NCBI GenBank assembly: GCA_000224765.2
Contig: AGAU01000247.1
Coordinates: 24,369 to 88,368, forward strand
Origin: SAR324 cluster bacterium JCVI-SC AAA005
GTDB lineage: Bacteria > SAR324 > NAC60-12
Length of the DNA: 64,000 nucleotides
Direction of reading: 5' to 3'
Part shown: positions 21,333 to 31,761 of the stretch, one piece after another
Layout: each line of letters begins with the position of its first letter
Numbering within the stretch: position 1 is the stretch's first letter
Position numbers and translations under genes: made by a program
Notes under the pieces: model-generated
The model's database searches: none
The model's input: the letters and a program-made list of their open reading frames with translations, nothing else
What the model was told of the DNA's origin: nothing

Positions 21333-22619
21333 TTAGATACTTAGTAAGCCCTTCCAGGCAAGTCGAGCGGTTCCTGCAGCAGCTTGATCAGAGGCAACAT
21401 TCTGCATTTGAATTGGGAGTTGCTTTTGGCGAAGTGCGGTCCAAACGGAATTTTTTGAACCACCTCCGACTGTACGAAGTGACTTTAAGACTGGGCCTCC
21501 AAGTTCATTTAAACGATTGTAGGCCAGTGCTTCCACTGCGCTCATTCCTAACAAAAGACCATGAAGGAAAGTTTGGTCATCTGTAGGCCTTGGCTCTAAG
21601 CGTGGTGGGAAGGAAGGGTCATTGATTGGAAATCTCTCTCCGGGTTTCAGCAAGGGATAGTAATCGAGGTCTAATATTGTTTCAGGGTCAATATTTCTGG
21701 AAAGTTTAAGAAGTTCCTTATCTGAAAAAAAATGAGTGAGTACGTTGCCACCAGTATTTGAGGCTCCACCTGGTAACCACTGATCACCAATTCGATGACT
21801 GTAGATACCATATTCAGGAGCAAAAACTGGTTGATTGCTTAGAATCTTAACAACAAGAGTCGAACCAAGTGAAGTGACCCCATCCCCAATTTCGGATGCA
21901 CCCGTTGCCAAGAAAGCGGCACAACCATCCGTAGTCCCTGAAACGATTTTGATGTCTTTTGAAAGTCCAAAGCGAACGGCAATTTTTTGGTCAATCTCAC
22001 CTGTGACTTGACCGGGTTCTTTTGGATCTGGAAGTAACTCAAGTCGAGCTTTTGTTTGGGAGATCCAATTAGGCCATTCTCTAAGGATGGGATCATACCC
22101 TGTTTTCAGTGAGTTATTCTCGTCACTCCATCGGTATTCGCCAATAAATTTTCCTAGTGCCCAGTCTGCTTGGTGAAGCGCTCGGTGACATCCATCAAGT
22201 TCCTGAAGCTTCATCAACTTTGCCAATCCAGAAGTGGCTCCATGCGCAGCACTTTCTCTTGCAGCATACTGACGAATCTGCTCAAGAATATCAGGATCTT
22301 CGACAGGATCATTATACATCAGAGCATCGCCAATGGGTTCCTGCTTATTGTTAAGCGCCAACATCGTCCCAGACGTCCCATCGACGGAGATTCCAGCAAC
22401 CTGATTCCATTGATCATTCGATTCTATCCGCAATTGCGCCAGAGTGGATTCTACGGATTTCCACCAAACAGCGGGGTTTCGATGATTTGAACCGAAATCT
22501 GACATAAGGCTGGATCGCTGAGCTACCACATCAAATTTTGAATTCATCAAAACTGCTCGCACACCAGAGGTGCCGATGTCAATTCCGAGGACCAGGGCAG
22601 ATTCTAGAGAGGATGTCAT
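21333..22619 (-). CDS. FGGY-family carbohydrate kinase (short, 428 aa)
   Basis: VLGIDIGTSGVRAVLMN, VDGTSGTMLAL, GTTDGCAAFLATGASEIGDGVTSLGSTLV, TVGGGSKNSVWTALRQK. Confidence 0.85.
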   Translation of the reverse strand: MTSSLESALVLGIDIGTSGVRAVLMNSKFDVVAQRSSLMSDFGSNHRNPAVWWKSVESTLAQLRIESNDQWNQVAGISVDGTSGTMLALNNKQEPIGDALMYNDPVEDPDILEQIRQYAARESAAHGATSGLAKLMKLQELDGCHRALHQADWALGKFIGEYRWSDENNSLKTGYDPILREWPNWISQTKARLELLPDPKEPGQVTGEIDQKIAVRFGLSKDIKIVSGTTDGCAAFLATGASEIGDGVTSLGSTLVVKILSNQPVFAPEYGIYSHRIGDQWLPGGASNTGGNVLTHFFSDKELLKLSRNIDPETILDLDYYPLLKPGERFPINDPSFPPRLEPRPTDDQTFLHGLLLGMSAVEALAYNRLNELGGPVLKSLRTVGGGSKNSVWTALRQKQLPIQMQNVASDQAAAGTARLAWKGLLSI

Positions 22620-22643
22620 CTAAGTTGGATTTGTTGAGTAAGA

Positions 22644-23693
22644 TTAAGCTGAGGCATTTCGTCGAGCCAATTCCTGTCTATACTTCTCCGCATCCCAATT
22701 CAGAAGTGCTGCTTCATCATTGAAAGTCAACTTTTGAACTCTATCGTTGGGTTGTAACCGAGATGCAACTTCTTTCAGAGACAATAACATTTCATCGGTG
22801 CCACGAGGGGCTTGCTTGTGTACCAACACGGCTTGAGCAGGGACGATTAAGGCTTTGGGAAGGCTTTCATTTTGATTCTGCTCAAACTGGGATAGAGTTG
22901 AACTCGATTTCAGAAGTTGTACACCTGAACCCAGAAAAATGACGTGGTCAGGGTAAAGTGAACCCTTTTCTACCTTTTCCAGAGAAATAGTGTCGTGGGC
23001 TATTCCTTGGGCAAAGAATTCGGCATCTCGATAGTTAGATTCTTCTGGAAGAGCCAAATTAGACTTCGGTATTTTGACCTCTCTTTTAGAGCGCCTAAGC
23101 CTTAGGTGTACTTCCAATAAAAGTTTATGCGCCTCTTCAATTGAAGAGGCAGCTACGACCAACCCATGATTTCCAAGGATCAAGACATTCGTTTTGTTTG
23201 TGATCTTTGATTGTATCTCACGAGCCAGCGGTAATCCGGGCCTTCTGTAAGGAATGAAAACCCAATCAAGGCCTCCCAAAGGAGTAGCTAAAAGCTTTTC
23301 AGCATTTTGAAGGACAGCCCAAGAGATTGTTTCTACACAATGAACATGGAGTACAACCCTATATTTTAATGAGGCGTGAACCACTGTCTCAATTGATGGA
23401 CGAAGGGATTCAGTTGGGTCTACTTTAAAATATTGGGGCTTTTCCACGCGCTCGTCATTCTGTGCCATTGCTTGTTGTAACTTGGCAAGATCCACAGCTA
23501 CCATCGTCTTTTTCTCTGTCGCTTCTGATAACCAGGTGCCGGATGCTTTCACCCAAAGTAGGCCGTCTTCTTTAATGGATGTATTTCCACCAGCTCCCTG
23601 TACCAATAATGGGTTTCTTCCTAAATTAGCGGAAAGTTCACAAAATTTTTGAAATTCTGGACTTTTTGAAAAATTAAATATTGAATCATTCAT
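22644..23693 (-). CDS. class II aldolase/adducin-family protein
   Basis: NPLLVQGAGGNTSIKEDGLLWVKASGTWL, VVLHVHCVETISWAVL, VLILGNHGLVVAA. Confidence 0.85.
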   Translation of the reverse strand: MNDSIFNFSKSPEFQKFCELSANLGRNPLLVQGAGGNTSIKEDGLLWVKASGTWLSEATEKKTMVAVDLAKLQQAMAQNDERVEKPQYFKVDPTESLRPSIETVVHASLKYRVVLHVHCVETISWAVLQNAEKLLATPLGGLDWVFIPYRRPGLPLAREIQSKITNKTNVLILGNHGLVVAASSIEEAHKLLLEVHLRLRRSKREVKIPKSNLALPEESNYRDAEFFAQGIAHDTISLEKVEKGSLYPDHVIFLGSGVQLLKSSSTLSQFEQNQNESLPKALIVPAQAVLVHKQAPRGTDEMLLSLKEVASRLQPNDRVQKLTFNDEAALLNWDAEKYRQELARRNASA

Positions 23694-23721
23694 GAAAAAA
23701 AATATCTACTAGTTGGAGATT

Positions 23722-24765
23722 TTAACAAGGATTTAGAGGGGGATCACCGGAAAGATACCGTTGAACTTCTTCTGCAGCCTGTTCAGCAGCATACTCTACT
23801 GTACGCAAGGAAGCGCCAGCAATATGAGGTGTCAGTGTTACGTTATCAAGTTTTAACAAAGGCCAATCTGAAGGAACTGGCTCTACTCCAAAAGTTTCCA
23901 GCATAGCTCCCCGAAGATGACCGCTGGTGAGTGTATCGGTTAAAGCCTGGTAATCCACCATCGGACCACGAGCAGTGTTGATGAAGTAAGCATCTTTCTT
24001 CATCTTGTGGAAGGCTTCTTGATTGATGAAACCAGTGGTTTCCTTTGTCACCCTTGAGTGCAAACTGACAACATCTGATTTCTTTAGCAAAGCATCTAAA
24101 TCGACCTGTTGCACACCATTCACTTTGTCGTCCGAACTCAACTCCACATATGGATCACAGACGAGGATTTGGCATCCAAAAGGCTGAAGAAGTTTTACAA
24201 CCTTTGTTCCGATATGACCATAACCAATCAATCCAACAGTCATCTGTGAGAGTTCTCTGCCAGTGACGTCAGCCCGATAAAGATCACCGCGCCAGGTCCC
24301 ATTTCGAAGAGATTCATGGCCCAAGCGGATCAGCCTTGTTTCGGCTAAGATTGCACCAATTGTGAACTCTGCAACAGCGCTCGCATTCCTGCCTGGAACA
24401 TTGACCACTTTGACATCTGCCTTACGAGCAGCCTCCATATCAATATTAACTGGACCCCCACGAGAGACAGCGATGAGACGAAGGGTTTTCAGTCTGTCGA
24501 ACATCTCTTCTGAGAAAGGAGCAAGATGGTCCACAACAATTTCTGAATCACCAATGAATCTGACAATTTCATCGGGATCACCCATATACTCTTTGAGGCC
24601 TTCCATTCCAGGTTTTTCGTACCCATGCTCCATCGGCTTATCAGGCCAAGGCAACTCCAGTTCCTTAAAGAAGTGGTTGCTGCCACAAGTTTTTTCGAGG
24701 TGTTCCCTAAAGATTTCAGTCTTCATGAATCGATCACCGATGATGGCAATCTTTCTAGGTTCCAA
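23722..24765 (-). CDS. D-isomer-specific 2-hydroxyacid dehydrogenase (NAD-binding)
   Basis: VGLIGYGHIGTKVVKLLQPFGCQILVCDPY, SLHSRVTKETTGFINQEAF, INTARGPMVDYQALTDTL, LTPHIAGAS. Confidence 0.9.
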   Translation of the reverse strand: MEPRKIAIIGDRFMKTEIFREHLEKTCGSNHFFKELELPWPDKPMEHGYEKPGMEGLKEYMGDPDEIVRFIGDSEIVVDHLAPFSEEMFDRLKTLRLIAVSRGGPVNIDMEAARKADVKVVNVPGRNASAVAEFTIGAILAETRLIRLGHESLRNGTWRGDLYRADVTGRELSQMTVGLIGYGHIGTKVVKLLQPFGCQILVCDPYVELSSDDKVNGVQQVDLDALLKKSDVVSLHSRVTKETTGFINQEAFHKMKKDAYFINTARGPMVDYQALTDTLTSGHLRGAMLETFGVEPVPSDWPLLKLDNVTLTPHIAGASLRTVEYAAEQAAEEVQRYLSGDPPLNPC

Positions 24766-26308
24766 GCAATTCTCCTTGTTTTTTTAATGATTGCCAAATC
24801 GGAGGATAAGCCCGGCGCGCTTCAACGTAATTAGGATAAAGTGAATCATAAATTTGCCCTTTTGAGGCATCATATTCTTCAGCTTCACTCAAATATGGAT
24901 GAACCCAATCTTTTACGCATGCGGCCATGTTGGGATAAATTCCCAAACAAACCGCTGCCATCATTGCTACTCCTGAAGCTCCTGCTTCTCCTCTTTCAGC
25001 GGTACGAAATCGAGTCTTCAAAACAGATCCCATGATCTTTCGTAGGGCTTTGCTACGAGCGGCCCCGCCTGAGAGTCGAACTTCAGCGGGTACTCCACCT
25101 GCTGCCTCGTAACAGTCTCTTGCTGCGAAAGACAGTCCTTCATAAACTCCTCGCAACATATCGAAATAGCCGTGCTTCGAAGAAAGCCCAATGAAACTGG
25201 CCCTGGCGTTCGCATTGATAAAAGGTCCTCTTTCACCAGCTTGCGATATGTAGGGATGATAAAGAAATTCTGCCGGTGATGCATCCAGGATGTGTTGATC
25301 CAAATCTATGAAAAGATCCGAGTGATTTTTTTGAATGCCCTGGAATTTCAAAACATCAATTGCGAGGTCTAGCATCCAATCAATGTTGAGCGTCGCAGCC
25401 ATGTTCGACTGCATTTGACTGTAAGTCCCGTCAACAGGAAAAACCATCGTGTAGCCGGTTGATTCCTGGTTGAGTTTGATCTCATCAACAGAATCTACAT
25501 AGCGCATGTGCATACCTGTCGAACCGATGATCGTACATCCTGTTTGATAGCCTGGGTCATAGAGGCCGGAGCCGAGAGCTGTACAGATTACATCGACATA
25601 TCCCAACATAACTGGGATACCAGATTGCAGGCCGCAAAGCTTAGCTACAATGTCTGAAAGTGGATGGTATTTTTTGGTTCCGTCAACCACTTTGGGAAAC
25701 AAAGCTTTCTGTTCAGTCAGTCCCAGCAGTTTAATGACTTCATCAGAAAAATCTCGGTTTCGAAAGTCGCCGCAACTGAAGACACTCTCTGAGGGATCGG
25801 TAGCTCTGACACCAGTCAGATTAAAATAAAGCCAATCCTTGCAATGGAATACTGTTGTACTTTCTTGAAGAATTTCTGGATGATGTTTTTTCATCCACAG
25901 TAATTGAGGTCCCTGGTCACATGAAGCTAACCCAGTACCTGTCAACTCAAAACGTCTTCTAGCGTTGGAGGATTTACCGTAGCTTTCGACCAAGTCCGCA
26001 GCCCTTGCATCTAACCATAACCAACCTCGTCCAACAGGGCTTCCATTCTCATCAATCAACCAAGTCCCAGAACCCTGACCTGTCACTGCAATACCAACTA
26101 TTTGATGCCCATCCAGTTTTTCTAGAATCTGGCGAATGACTTCAAGGGTGTCCGTCCAAGTTCGATCAAGTTCCTGCTCAACCCCTCCGTTTGAAAGAAT
26201 TTCATAGTGATTTGCTTTGGCAGCTACTTCAATTTGGTTGCCCTTTAGATCGAAGGCAACAGCTTTAATCACTGAAGTACCTGCGTCAATTCCCAGAAGA
26301 AGATCCAT
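24755..26308 (-). CDS. FGGY-family carbohydrate kinase (polyol/pentulose kinase type)
   Basis: LLLGIDAGTSVIKAVAFDLKG, AVTGQGSGTWLIDENG, WLWLDARA, RLSGGAARSKALRKIMG. Confidence 0.9.
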   Translation of the reverse strand: MDLLLGIDAGTSVIKAVAFDLKGNQIEVAAKANHYEILSNGGVEQELDRTWTDTLEVIRQILEKLDGHQIVGIAVTGQGSGTWLIDENGSPVGRGWLWLDARAADLVESYGKSSNARRRFELTGTGLASCDQGPQLLWMKKHHPEILQESTTVFHCKDWLYFNLTGVRATDPSESVFSCGDFRNRDFSDEVIKLLGLTEQKALFPKVVDGTKKYHPLSDIVAKLCGLQSGIPVMLGYVDVICTALGSGLYDPGYQTGCTIIGSTGMHMRYVDSVDEIKLNQESTGYTMVFPVDGTYSQMQSNMAATLNIDWMLDLAIDVLKFQGIQKNHSDLFIDLDQHILDASPAEFLYHPYISQAGERGPFINANARASFIGLSSKHGYFDMLRGVYEGLSFAARDCYEAAGGVPAEVRLSGGAARSKALRKIMGSVLKTRFRTAERGEAGASGVAMMAAVCLGIYPNMAACVKDWVHPYLSEAEEYDASKGQIYDSLYPNYVEARRAYPPIWQSLKKQGELLGT

Positions 26309-26410
26309 TGGCTTTCTTCATTTTTGAGTTGGTCATAAATCTGTATTCATAAAGTTAATTGAATTTTTAGACTCACGCTGATTTTCCTTCGAATTTGGCA
26401 AGGATAAAAT

Positions 26411-27895
26411 CTAAATCTGCTTCAGGATTTTATAAGGACGTGCTTGTTTGCTTGACAAATCTTGCCATTTCTCAGCAACTTTCGGATCGGGCTCGATTAG
26501 CTCTGCTTCATTTGTCATTGCAGCTGCTGCCTCTTTAAAATTTGCAAACCAACCCGTACCTACAGCAGCTGAAATTCCAGCCCCCAAGGCAGAAGCTTCA
26601 TTTGAAAGACTCCTTTGAACAGGGAGTTGGGTTGCGTCAGCAATCATTTTCATCCAGAGCGAACTTTGGGCTCCGCCACCGATCGCATTGATCTTTTGTA
26701 GTTCAACCTCCTCACTGGCCATTATTTGCATGGCGCGGGCTGATTCTAGTGTTAACGCTTCGAGGGAAGCTCGATAAAGATGTGCTTGTGTGTGATGAGT
26801 CCTAAGCCCTAAAAACGCTCCGGTTGAAGAGGGATCCCAATGAGGATCCATGCACCCTGAGAGATGGGTCTGAACGAGAACTCCCTCGGAACCAATGTCA
26901 ATTTTAGAGGCTTGTCCTTCAAGCCGAGAGAAAATTTCTCCTGTGCGCTCACCGCTCCCAAGGCATTCCAAAAACCAGTTGACGAAAAAAGCCCCTGCCC
27001 TCTGGACAGATTCTAAAAAATAGCCCTCACCCGTTGGGGAAATGAGAGTTCGCCAGAAATTACTAAAGCGCAGATCTTTAGACGAAGCCCCTACGATGAT
27101 AGCTGTCCCAAGATTCATGTAGGCACGTCCCCCTGCAATGGCATTTACACCTAGCCCTGCACATTGACCATCTCCTCCACCAGCAAATACTTTTAGGTTC
27201 ATCGGCAAGTTGAATTCTGAGGCGATTTTTTCTGAAATCTTTCCGATCTCTTCACCTGGGCATAGCGCTTCAGGGAATTGATCTGTGCTTACCCCGACAT
27301 GATCAAGCAAAGTGCTGGACCAGACTTTTTTGTGGATGTCGAAAGTTCCAAAAGGATCTGCGCTTGTCCAACTAGTTTTGGCGGTTCCTGTCAAACGAAA
27401 TACAAGGTAACCTTGCACATCAAGGATTCGATGTGTCTTTTCAAGAACTTCTGGTTTGTTTTTGCTTAACCACTTCAGCCGATACAAAACAGGGGTGGGG
27501 TCAATTGGTTTTCCTGAAATTTTGTGAATTTGTTCTCCTCCCACAATCTTGCACAAACTTTCAACCTCGTTAGCAGCCCTTTCATCCAGCCAAACCATTG
27601 CATCATGTAAACTAGTTCCATCATGATCCAGAAAAGCTACTGTTTCTCTTTGATTAGAAATAGAGATACCCTCTACTCTCATTGGGTCGATTTTTTCAAT
27701 TGCTTGCCCCAAAGCAATTTTAAAAGAATCCCACCATTCATGAGGATCCTGCTCAGCGTGACCTGGTTCCGGCATTTTCATACTAATCTGTGCCCTACCC
27801 TCAGAGATTGGCTGACCCTTCTCATTCCAAACTATCGCTTTTGTCGATTGCGTAGAACTGTCGATACCAATGACAAATCTTTGCGCCATGTTCAC
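26411..27895 (-). CDS. FGGY-family carbohydrate kinase (xylulokinase-like)
   Basis: FVIGIDSSTQSTKAIVWNEKGQ, ISNQRETVAFLD, VWLDERAANEVE, AIGGGAQSSLWMKMIAD. Confidence 0.9.
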   Translation of the reverse strand: MNMAQRFVIGIDSSTQSTKAIVWNEKGQPISEGRAQISMKMPEPGHAEQDPHEWWDSFKIALGQAIEKIDPMRVEGISISNQRETVAFLDHDGTSLHDAMVWLDERAANEVESLCKIVGGEQIHKISGKPIDPTPVLYRLKWLSKNKPEVLEKTHRILDVQGYLVFRLTGTAKTSWTSADPFGTFDIHKKVWSSTLLDHVGVSTDQFPEALCPGEEIGKISEKIASEFNLPMNLKVFAGGGDGQCAGLGVNAIAGGRAYMNLGTAIIVGASSKDLRFSNFWRTLISPTGEGYFLESVQRAGAFFVNWFLECLGSGERTGEIFSRLEGQASKIDIGSEGVLVQTHLSGCMDPHWDPSSTGAFLGLRTHHTQAHLYRASLEALTLESARAMQIMASEEVELQKINAIGGGAQSSLWMKMIADATQLPVQRSLSNEASALGAGISAAVGTGWFANFKEAAAAMTNEAELIEPDPKVAEKWQDLSSKQARPYKILKQI

Positions 27896-27916
27896 TCCCC
27901 ACCCAGAGACTTTGAA

Positions 27917-28876
27917 TCAACTAAGTAATGCGTTTGCGGTTTCATAGTCTGTTACCAAGTGGGTTGGATATTGTCCACTAAGGGTAGCTCGCACAACCTC
28001 GACTTTTTTGGAACCCCCGGCCACTGCCAATCGACAAGGAATGCTTTTGATTTCGTCGAGTGATACGCCGATCATCCGATCATCCATTTCTGTGTAAATC
28101 TGCTGGCCCTTTTCGTTGAGCATTCTGCCGAGAATTGTCCCAATTGCTCCTTGCGCAAGATATCTTTCGCGCTCCTTTGCCTTTAGAAATCCTGTACTAA
28201 CGACTGTGCTTTGGGGGCAGAGCTCTCCAATTCCGAAAACGATAATTCGTGAGGACTTAATAGTCTTGAATTGGTTAACGATAACCTCTTCTTTCAATAA
28301 TTCTTCTTTCAAGTGTTTTGAGGAAAGAATTGCTGGGGCTAGAAAATTCATACAGCGGGCGTTGAGCCGGTTTGCCAGAACAGATGTACAAAATTCTGGA
28401 GAGAATTCAACTGTCGAATGAAAACTACCAATTACTTGAACTACTGTGAGGTTATCCAATTGGCTTCGGGGAATAGCTTGAGCAGCTGCTAGTATAGTCT
28501 TTCCCCAAGCTACAGAGATCATATCGTTGGAATTCAACATACCGAATAAGACTCTTGCAGCCGCTATTCCCAGTCTCTCGGATAAATTTGATTCCTCGAC
28601 TGTCTTTGGGATAACGACACAGCCGGTAAGTCCGTATTTCGCTTGGAGCGATTTGGAAATGACAGTTTCTGAGATCGACTTTTGATCGAACTGGATTGAT
28701 ACGAGACCTCGGTCACGAGCTTCTTGAAGATAATTTACAACCGAAGCCCTGGAAACCCCTAGAACCCTGGCAACATCGATCTGTGTCATCTGATCAATGT
28801 AATAAAGCCAAGCAGCCCAGGTAACTACATCTTGGAATTCTGGAGGGCTATCCCTCTTTCGAAATTTAACATTCAT
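27917..28876 (-). CDS. SorC/DeoR-type sugar-binding transcriptional regulator
   Basis: N-terminal HTH (YIDQMTQIDVARVLGVSRASVVNYLQEARDRGLVSI) and a C-terminal sugar-binding region (IGTILGRMLNEKGQQIYTEMDDRMIGVSLDEIKSIPCRLAVAGGSKKVEVVRATLSGQYPTHLVTD). Confidence 0.9.
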   Translation of the reverse strand: MNVKFRKRDSPPEFQDVVTWAAWLYYIDQMTQIDVARVLGVSRASVVNYLQEARDRGLVSIQFDQKSISETVISKSLQAKYGLTGCVVIPKTVEESNLSERLGIAAARVLFGMLNSNDMISVAWGKTILAAAQAIPRSQLDNLTVVQVIGSFHSTVEFSPEFCTSVLANRLNARCMNFLAPAILSSKHLKEELLKEEVIVNQFKTIKSSRIIVFGIGELCPQSTVVSTGFLKAKERERYLAQGAIGTILGRMLNEKGQQIYTEMDDRMIGVSLDEIKSIPCRLAVAGGSKKVEVVRATLSGQYPTHLVTDYETANALLS

Positions 28877-28922
28877 ATTTGCCAGAGCAAACTAAGTACT
28901 GCTTGTATTCTAATATTCAGGA

Positions 28923-29025
28923 AAAAGTTTCTTTTTTTGGATTTGACATTTAACTTAACTGACAGTCAAGTTGCGTTTGACATTATTCAATGAAGATTAA
29001 CATTTGAAAAACAAAAGAAACTTTT
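28923..29025. promoter_or_regulatory. divergent control region with candidate SorC operators
   Basis: Exact 13-bp inverted pair AAAAGTTTCTTTT (28923-28935) / AAAAGAAACTTTT (29013-29025) flanking a 21-bp near-perfect palindrome AACTTAACTGACAGTCAAGTT (28952-28972), between the minus-strand regulator and plus-strand transporter genes. Confidence 0.55.
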
Positions 29026-29392
29026 AACAGCTATTGGTGTTTTATTTACAAAAAACCAGTTGAATGGTTCTTAGTGTTTAAAAAACAATTTTAATAATTG
29101 TTGGGTAATATTTGAGATTAGTTTTTAAGATGAATATCAAAGAATTATTGGGAACTTATCAATAATTCTGTATGAAACTCGATATACCTGCTTTGGGACA
29201 CTTAATCAAAGCAGCACTTATTCTGTCTGCAGTGGGATTTGCATAGCCGGGAAAACTTTTTATTTGAAGTTCCCCGAGTGGGAATTGACACTCTGACAGA
29301 ATTGAACATCTTATGGTGTTCAAAATTCCTATATCATAAACCAAACAGAGAATAACTCTGTTATCAATGATGATTTTTATCAGGAGATTTAG

Positions 29393-30817
29393 ATGAAAAA
29401 GTTGTTTCTATCAGTATTTGCATCAGTCACTGCCCTTACAGCGGTTGCGGGTGGCCACGATGCATTTTGGAAATCTGCTGGCCAACCTTACAAGGGTGTA
29501 ACGCTCCAGGGTGTTACTGAAAACACACCTCCAGGACAATTCGTATCCGAAGTCTTGGCTAAAGATTTCGAAAAATTGACAGGAATCAAAGTAAGGCTTG
29601 AAACAACATCATGGGATCAAATGTATGATAAGGCTATCAAAGATATGGAAGCCAATACAGGGATCTATGATTTTGTATATATTGAGCAAGACATTATTTA
29701 TTCCTATCTGGATCGGGATTTTTTGGTAAATATTTCTGAAGGATTAGCCGCAAACCCGAAGTTGAAAGCTCCAAACGTAGACTTCGCCGATTTTACAACA
29801 TTTATCGATTACTTTAAAAACGGAGAGGGAGACGTTTTTGGGGTACCGATGGAAGCTTTCATCAAGGTTTATCTTTATAGAAAAGACCTCTTCGAGAATA
29901 CAGAAGCAAAGGCAGCATTCCGAGCCCGCTACGGTTATGGATTGGAGCCTGCTAAAACCTTTGGACAATACCGAGACAATGCAGAATTTTTCACAAAGTT
30001 TTGCGCTGATCAAGGTATGGACTGCTGGGGAACCACGGTTCAAGGCCATACTGGTCACCCCGCCTCCACCTATGAATTGTTAGAAACCATCTTCCCGAGC
30101 TTTGGAGTGTACAATTGGGGAATCAACATGGACAACTATCAGGCGTCTGTGGAAAATGGTGGACAGTTGAATGGTGGAAGAGCAAAAGCTGCTTTAAGAT
30201 TCTGGACTGGTTTGCTTGATTTCGCTCCACCAGAGGCACTTCAGAGTACATGGAGTGAGGTAGGCGCATCTTTCGCTGCAGGTCGAGCTGCTCAAGGATG
30301 GGTATATGGGGAGAATGCCGCTTGGATCGCAACAGATGCAGAGAGATCTCGTGTTGTTGGTAATGTTGGAGTTTCTCTTCCACCAACTGCTGAGGGTGTA
30401 ATGATGCAGGCAGCATCAGGTAATGGCTATATCGGCTATTTCGACGGGGGAGCTTTTGGAATTCCACATTCTTCGAAGAACAAAGAAGCAACTATGCTGT
30501 GGCTTCAGTACCTTGGGCAAAACGAAGTTCAAGCTGATTGGGCAATTGCTGGAGGAAGGATTACTCACAAAGCGACATATTCTGATCCAAAAGTTGTAGC
30601 AGTTGATGCAAAGGCTGATGCATACTTCACTTTGATGAGAGATACTGGTTATCTCTTTGCTGGCGCCCCTCCGTATCCATTTCATGGAGCAGGAAGAGCC
30701 GCAATCGACCCATTCATATTCAAAGCACTTGCTGGGGAGTTGACTCCAGAAGAGGCTCTGGATCAAGCTGCGGCAGCAGTGGATGAACTGATGAAGGAAT
30801 TAGGATACGCGAAATAA
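29393..30817 (+). CDS. sugar/polyol ABC transporter extracellular substrate-binding protein
   Basis: Signal peptide, family 1 SBP features ([42 protein letters not shown]), upstream of two permease genes. Confidence 0.9.
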   Translation: MKKLFLSVFASVTALTAVAGGHDAFWKSAGQPYKGVTLQGVTENTPPGQFVSEVLAKDFEKLTGIKVRLETTSWDQMYDKAIKDMEANTGIYDFVYIEQDIIYSYLDRDFLVNISEGLAANPKLKAPNVDFADFTTFIDYFKNGEGDVFGVPMEAFIKVYLYRKDLFENTEAKAAFRARYGYGLEPAKTFGQYRDNAEFFTKFCADQGMDCWGTTVQGHTGHPASTYELLETIFPSFGVYNWGINMDNYQASVENGGQLNGGRAKAALRFWTGLLDFAPPEALQSTWSEVGASFAAGRAAQGWVYGENAAWIATDAERSRVVGNVGVSLPPTAEGVMMQAASGNGYIGYFDGGAFGIPHSSKNKEATMLWLQYLGQNEVQADWAIAGGRITHKATYSDPKVVAVDAKADAYFTLMRDTGYLFAGAPPYPFHGAGRAAIDPFIFKALAGELTPEEALDQAAAAVDELMKELGYAK

Positions 30818-30824
30818 CTTTTAT

Positions 30825-30847
30825 GGGGCTGAGTGCTAATCAGCCCC
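30825..30847 (+). promoter_or_regulatory. intercistronic stem-loop after the substrate-binding protein gene
   Basis: Perfect 8-bp stem GGGGCTGA-gtgctaa-TCAGCCCC with no downstream T-tract. Confidence 0.65.
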
Positions 30848-30879
30848 AATCAAAACAAACAATATAAACTCATCAAATC

Positions 30880-31761
30880 GTGGTTGGCTCCAAAAGAATT
30901 CCTTGGTATCTCCTCTCACCAACAATTGTCATTCTTTTAATTGTTGGATTACTACCATTTATATATGTTTTAATCGTTAGTTTCTACAACTGGAATCCCC
31001 TGGGAAAGTCAGATGAGATGACGTTTATTGCAGGAGATAACTTTAGAAAATTAGTTTTTGATGAAGATTTTCTGTTAAGTGTATGGCGATCAATCAAATA
31101 CGCTTTCACTACACTTTTTTTTGAATTCATAATTGGTTTTTTATTAGCCTTATCTTTAAGAGAAAGCTTTCCGTTCAGACCTTTTTTTAGAATCGTTCAT
31201 ACCCTCCCCTTGGTTGTTGCTCCTATTGTTGTTGGATCGATCTTCAAATTGTTTACAGTTTCAGGTTTTGGTCCACTCCCTCATTTTTTGAAAGAATGGT
31301 TCGGATACTCTTTTAATTATGGAAGAGACGCTGAACAGGCTTTTTGGATGATCGTGTTTATGGACATATGGCATTGGACACCATTTGTTACTCTGACTCT
31401 TCTAGCCGGATTGAGTGCTTTGCCTAAAGATCCATATGAATCAGCGAAAATGGATGGGGCTAATGGAATTCAAATTTTCTTTCATATCACTCTTCCTATG
31501 ATGATACCTGTCTTACTCGTAGTTGTCTTCATCAGATTGATGGATTCCCTGAAGGCAGTAGACGAGATCTGGATGTTAACTAGTGGAGGTCCAGGTGTAG
31601 AAACCCGACTAGCAGGAATTCATATCTGGAGGTCAGTGTTTGAGAGTCGATTCTATGGCTACGGCTCAGCTATGTCGATATTCCTACTTTATATAACAAT
31701 TGTGATTTGTTGGTTACTTTACGTAGTTATGACATCGAAACAGAATGAGTCGAATGCTTAG
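30880..31761 (+). CDS. sugar ABC transporter permease (MalF/UgpA type)
   Basis: GTG start, six-TM pattern, EAA loop [33 protein letters not shown]. Confidence 0.92.
   Translation: MVGSKRIPWYLLSPTIVILLIVGLLPFIYVLIVSFYNWNPLGKSDEMTFIAGDNFRKLVFDEDFLLSVWRSIKYAFTTLFFEFIIGFLLALSLRESFPFRPFFRIVHTLPLVVAPIVVGSIFKLFTVSGFGPLPHFLKEWFGYSFNYGRDAEQAFWMIVFMDIWHWTPFVTLTLLAGLSALPKDPYESAKMDGANGIQIFFHITLPMMIPVLLVVVFIRLMDSLKAVDEIWMLTSGGPGVETRLAGIHIWRSVFESRFYGYGSAMSIFLLYITIVICWLLYVVMTSKQNESNA

Noticed and set aside
29744-30766. Antisense ORFs opposite the sugar-binding protein gene (29744..30058, 30123..30491, 30416..30766)
   Set aside because: Mirror-frame artefacts of a well-supported coding gene; no motifs.
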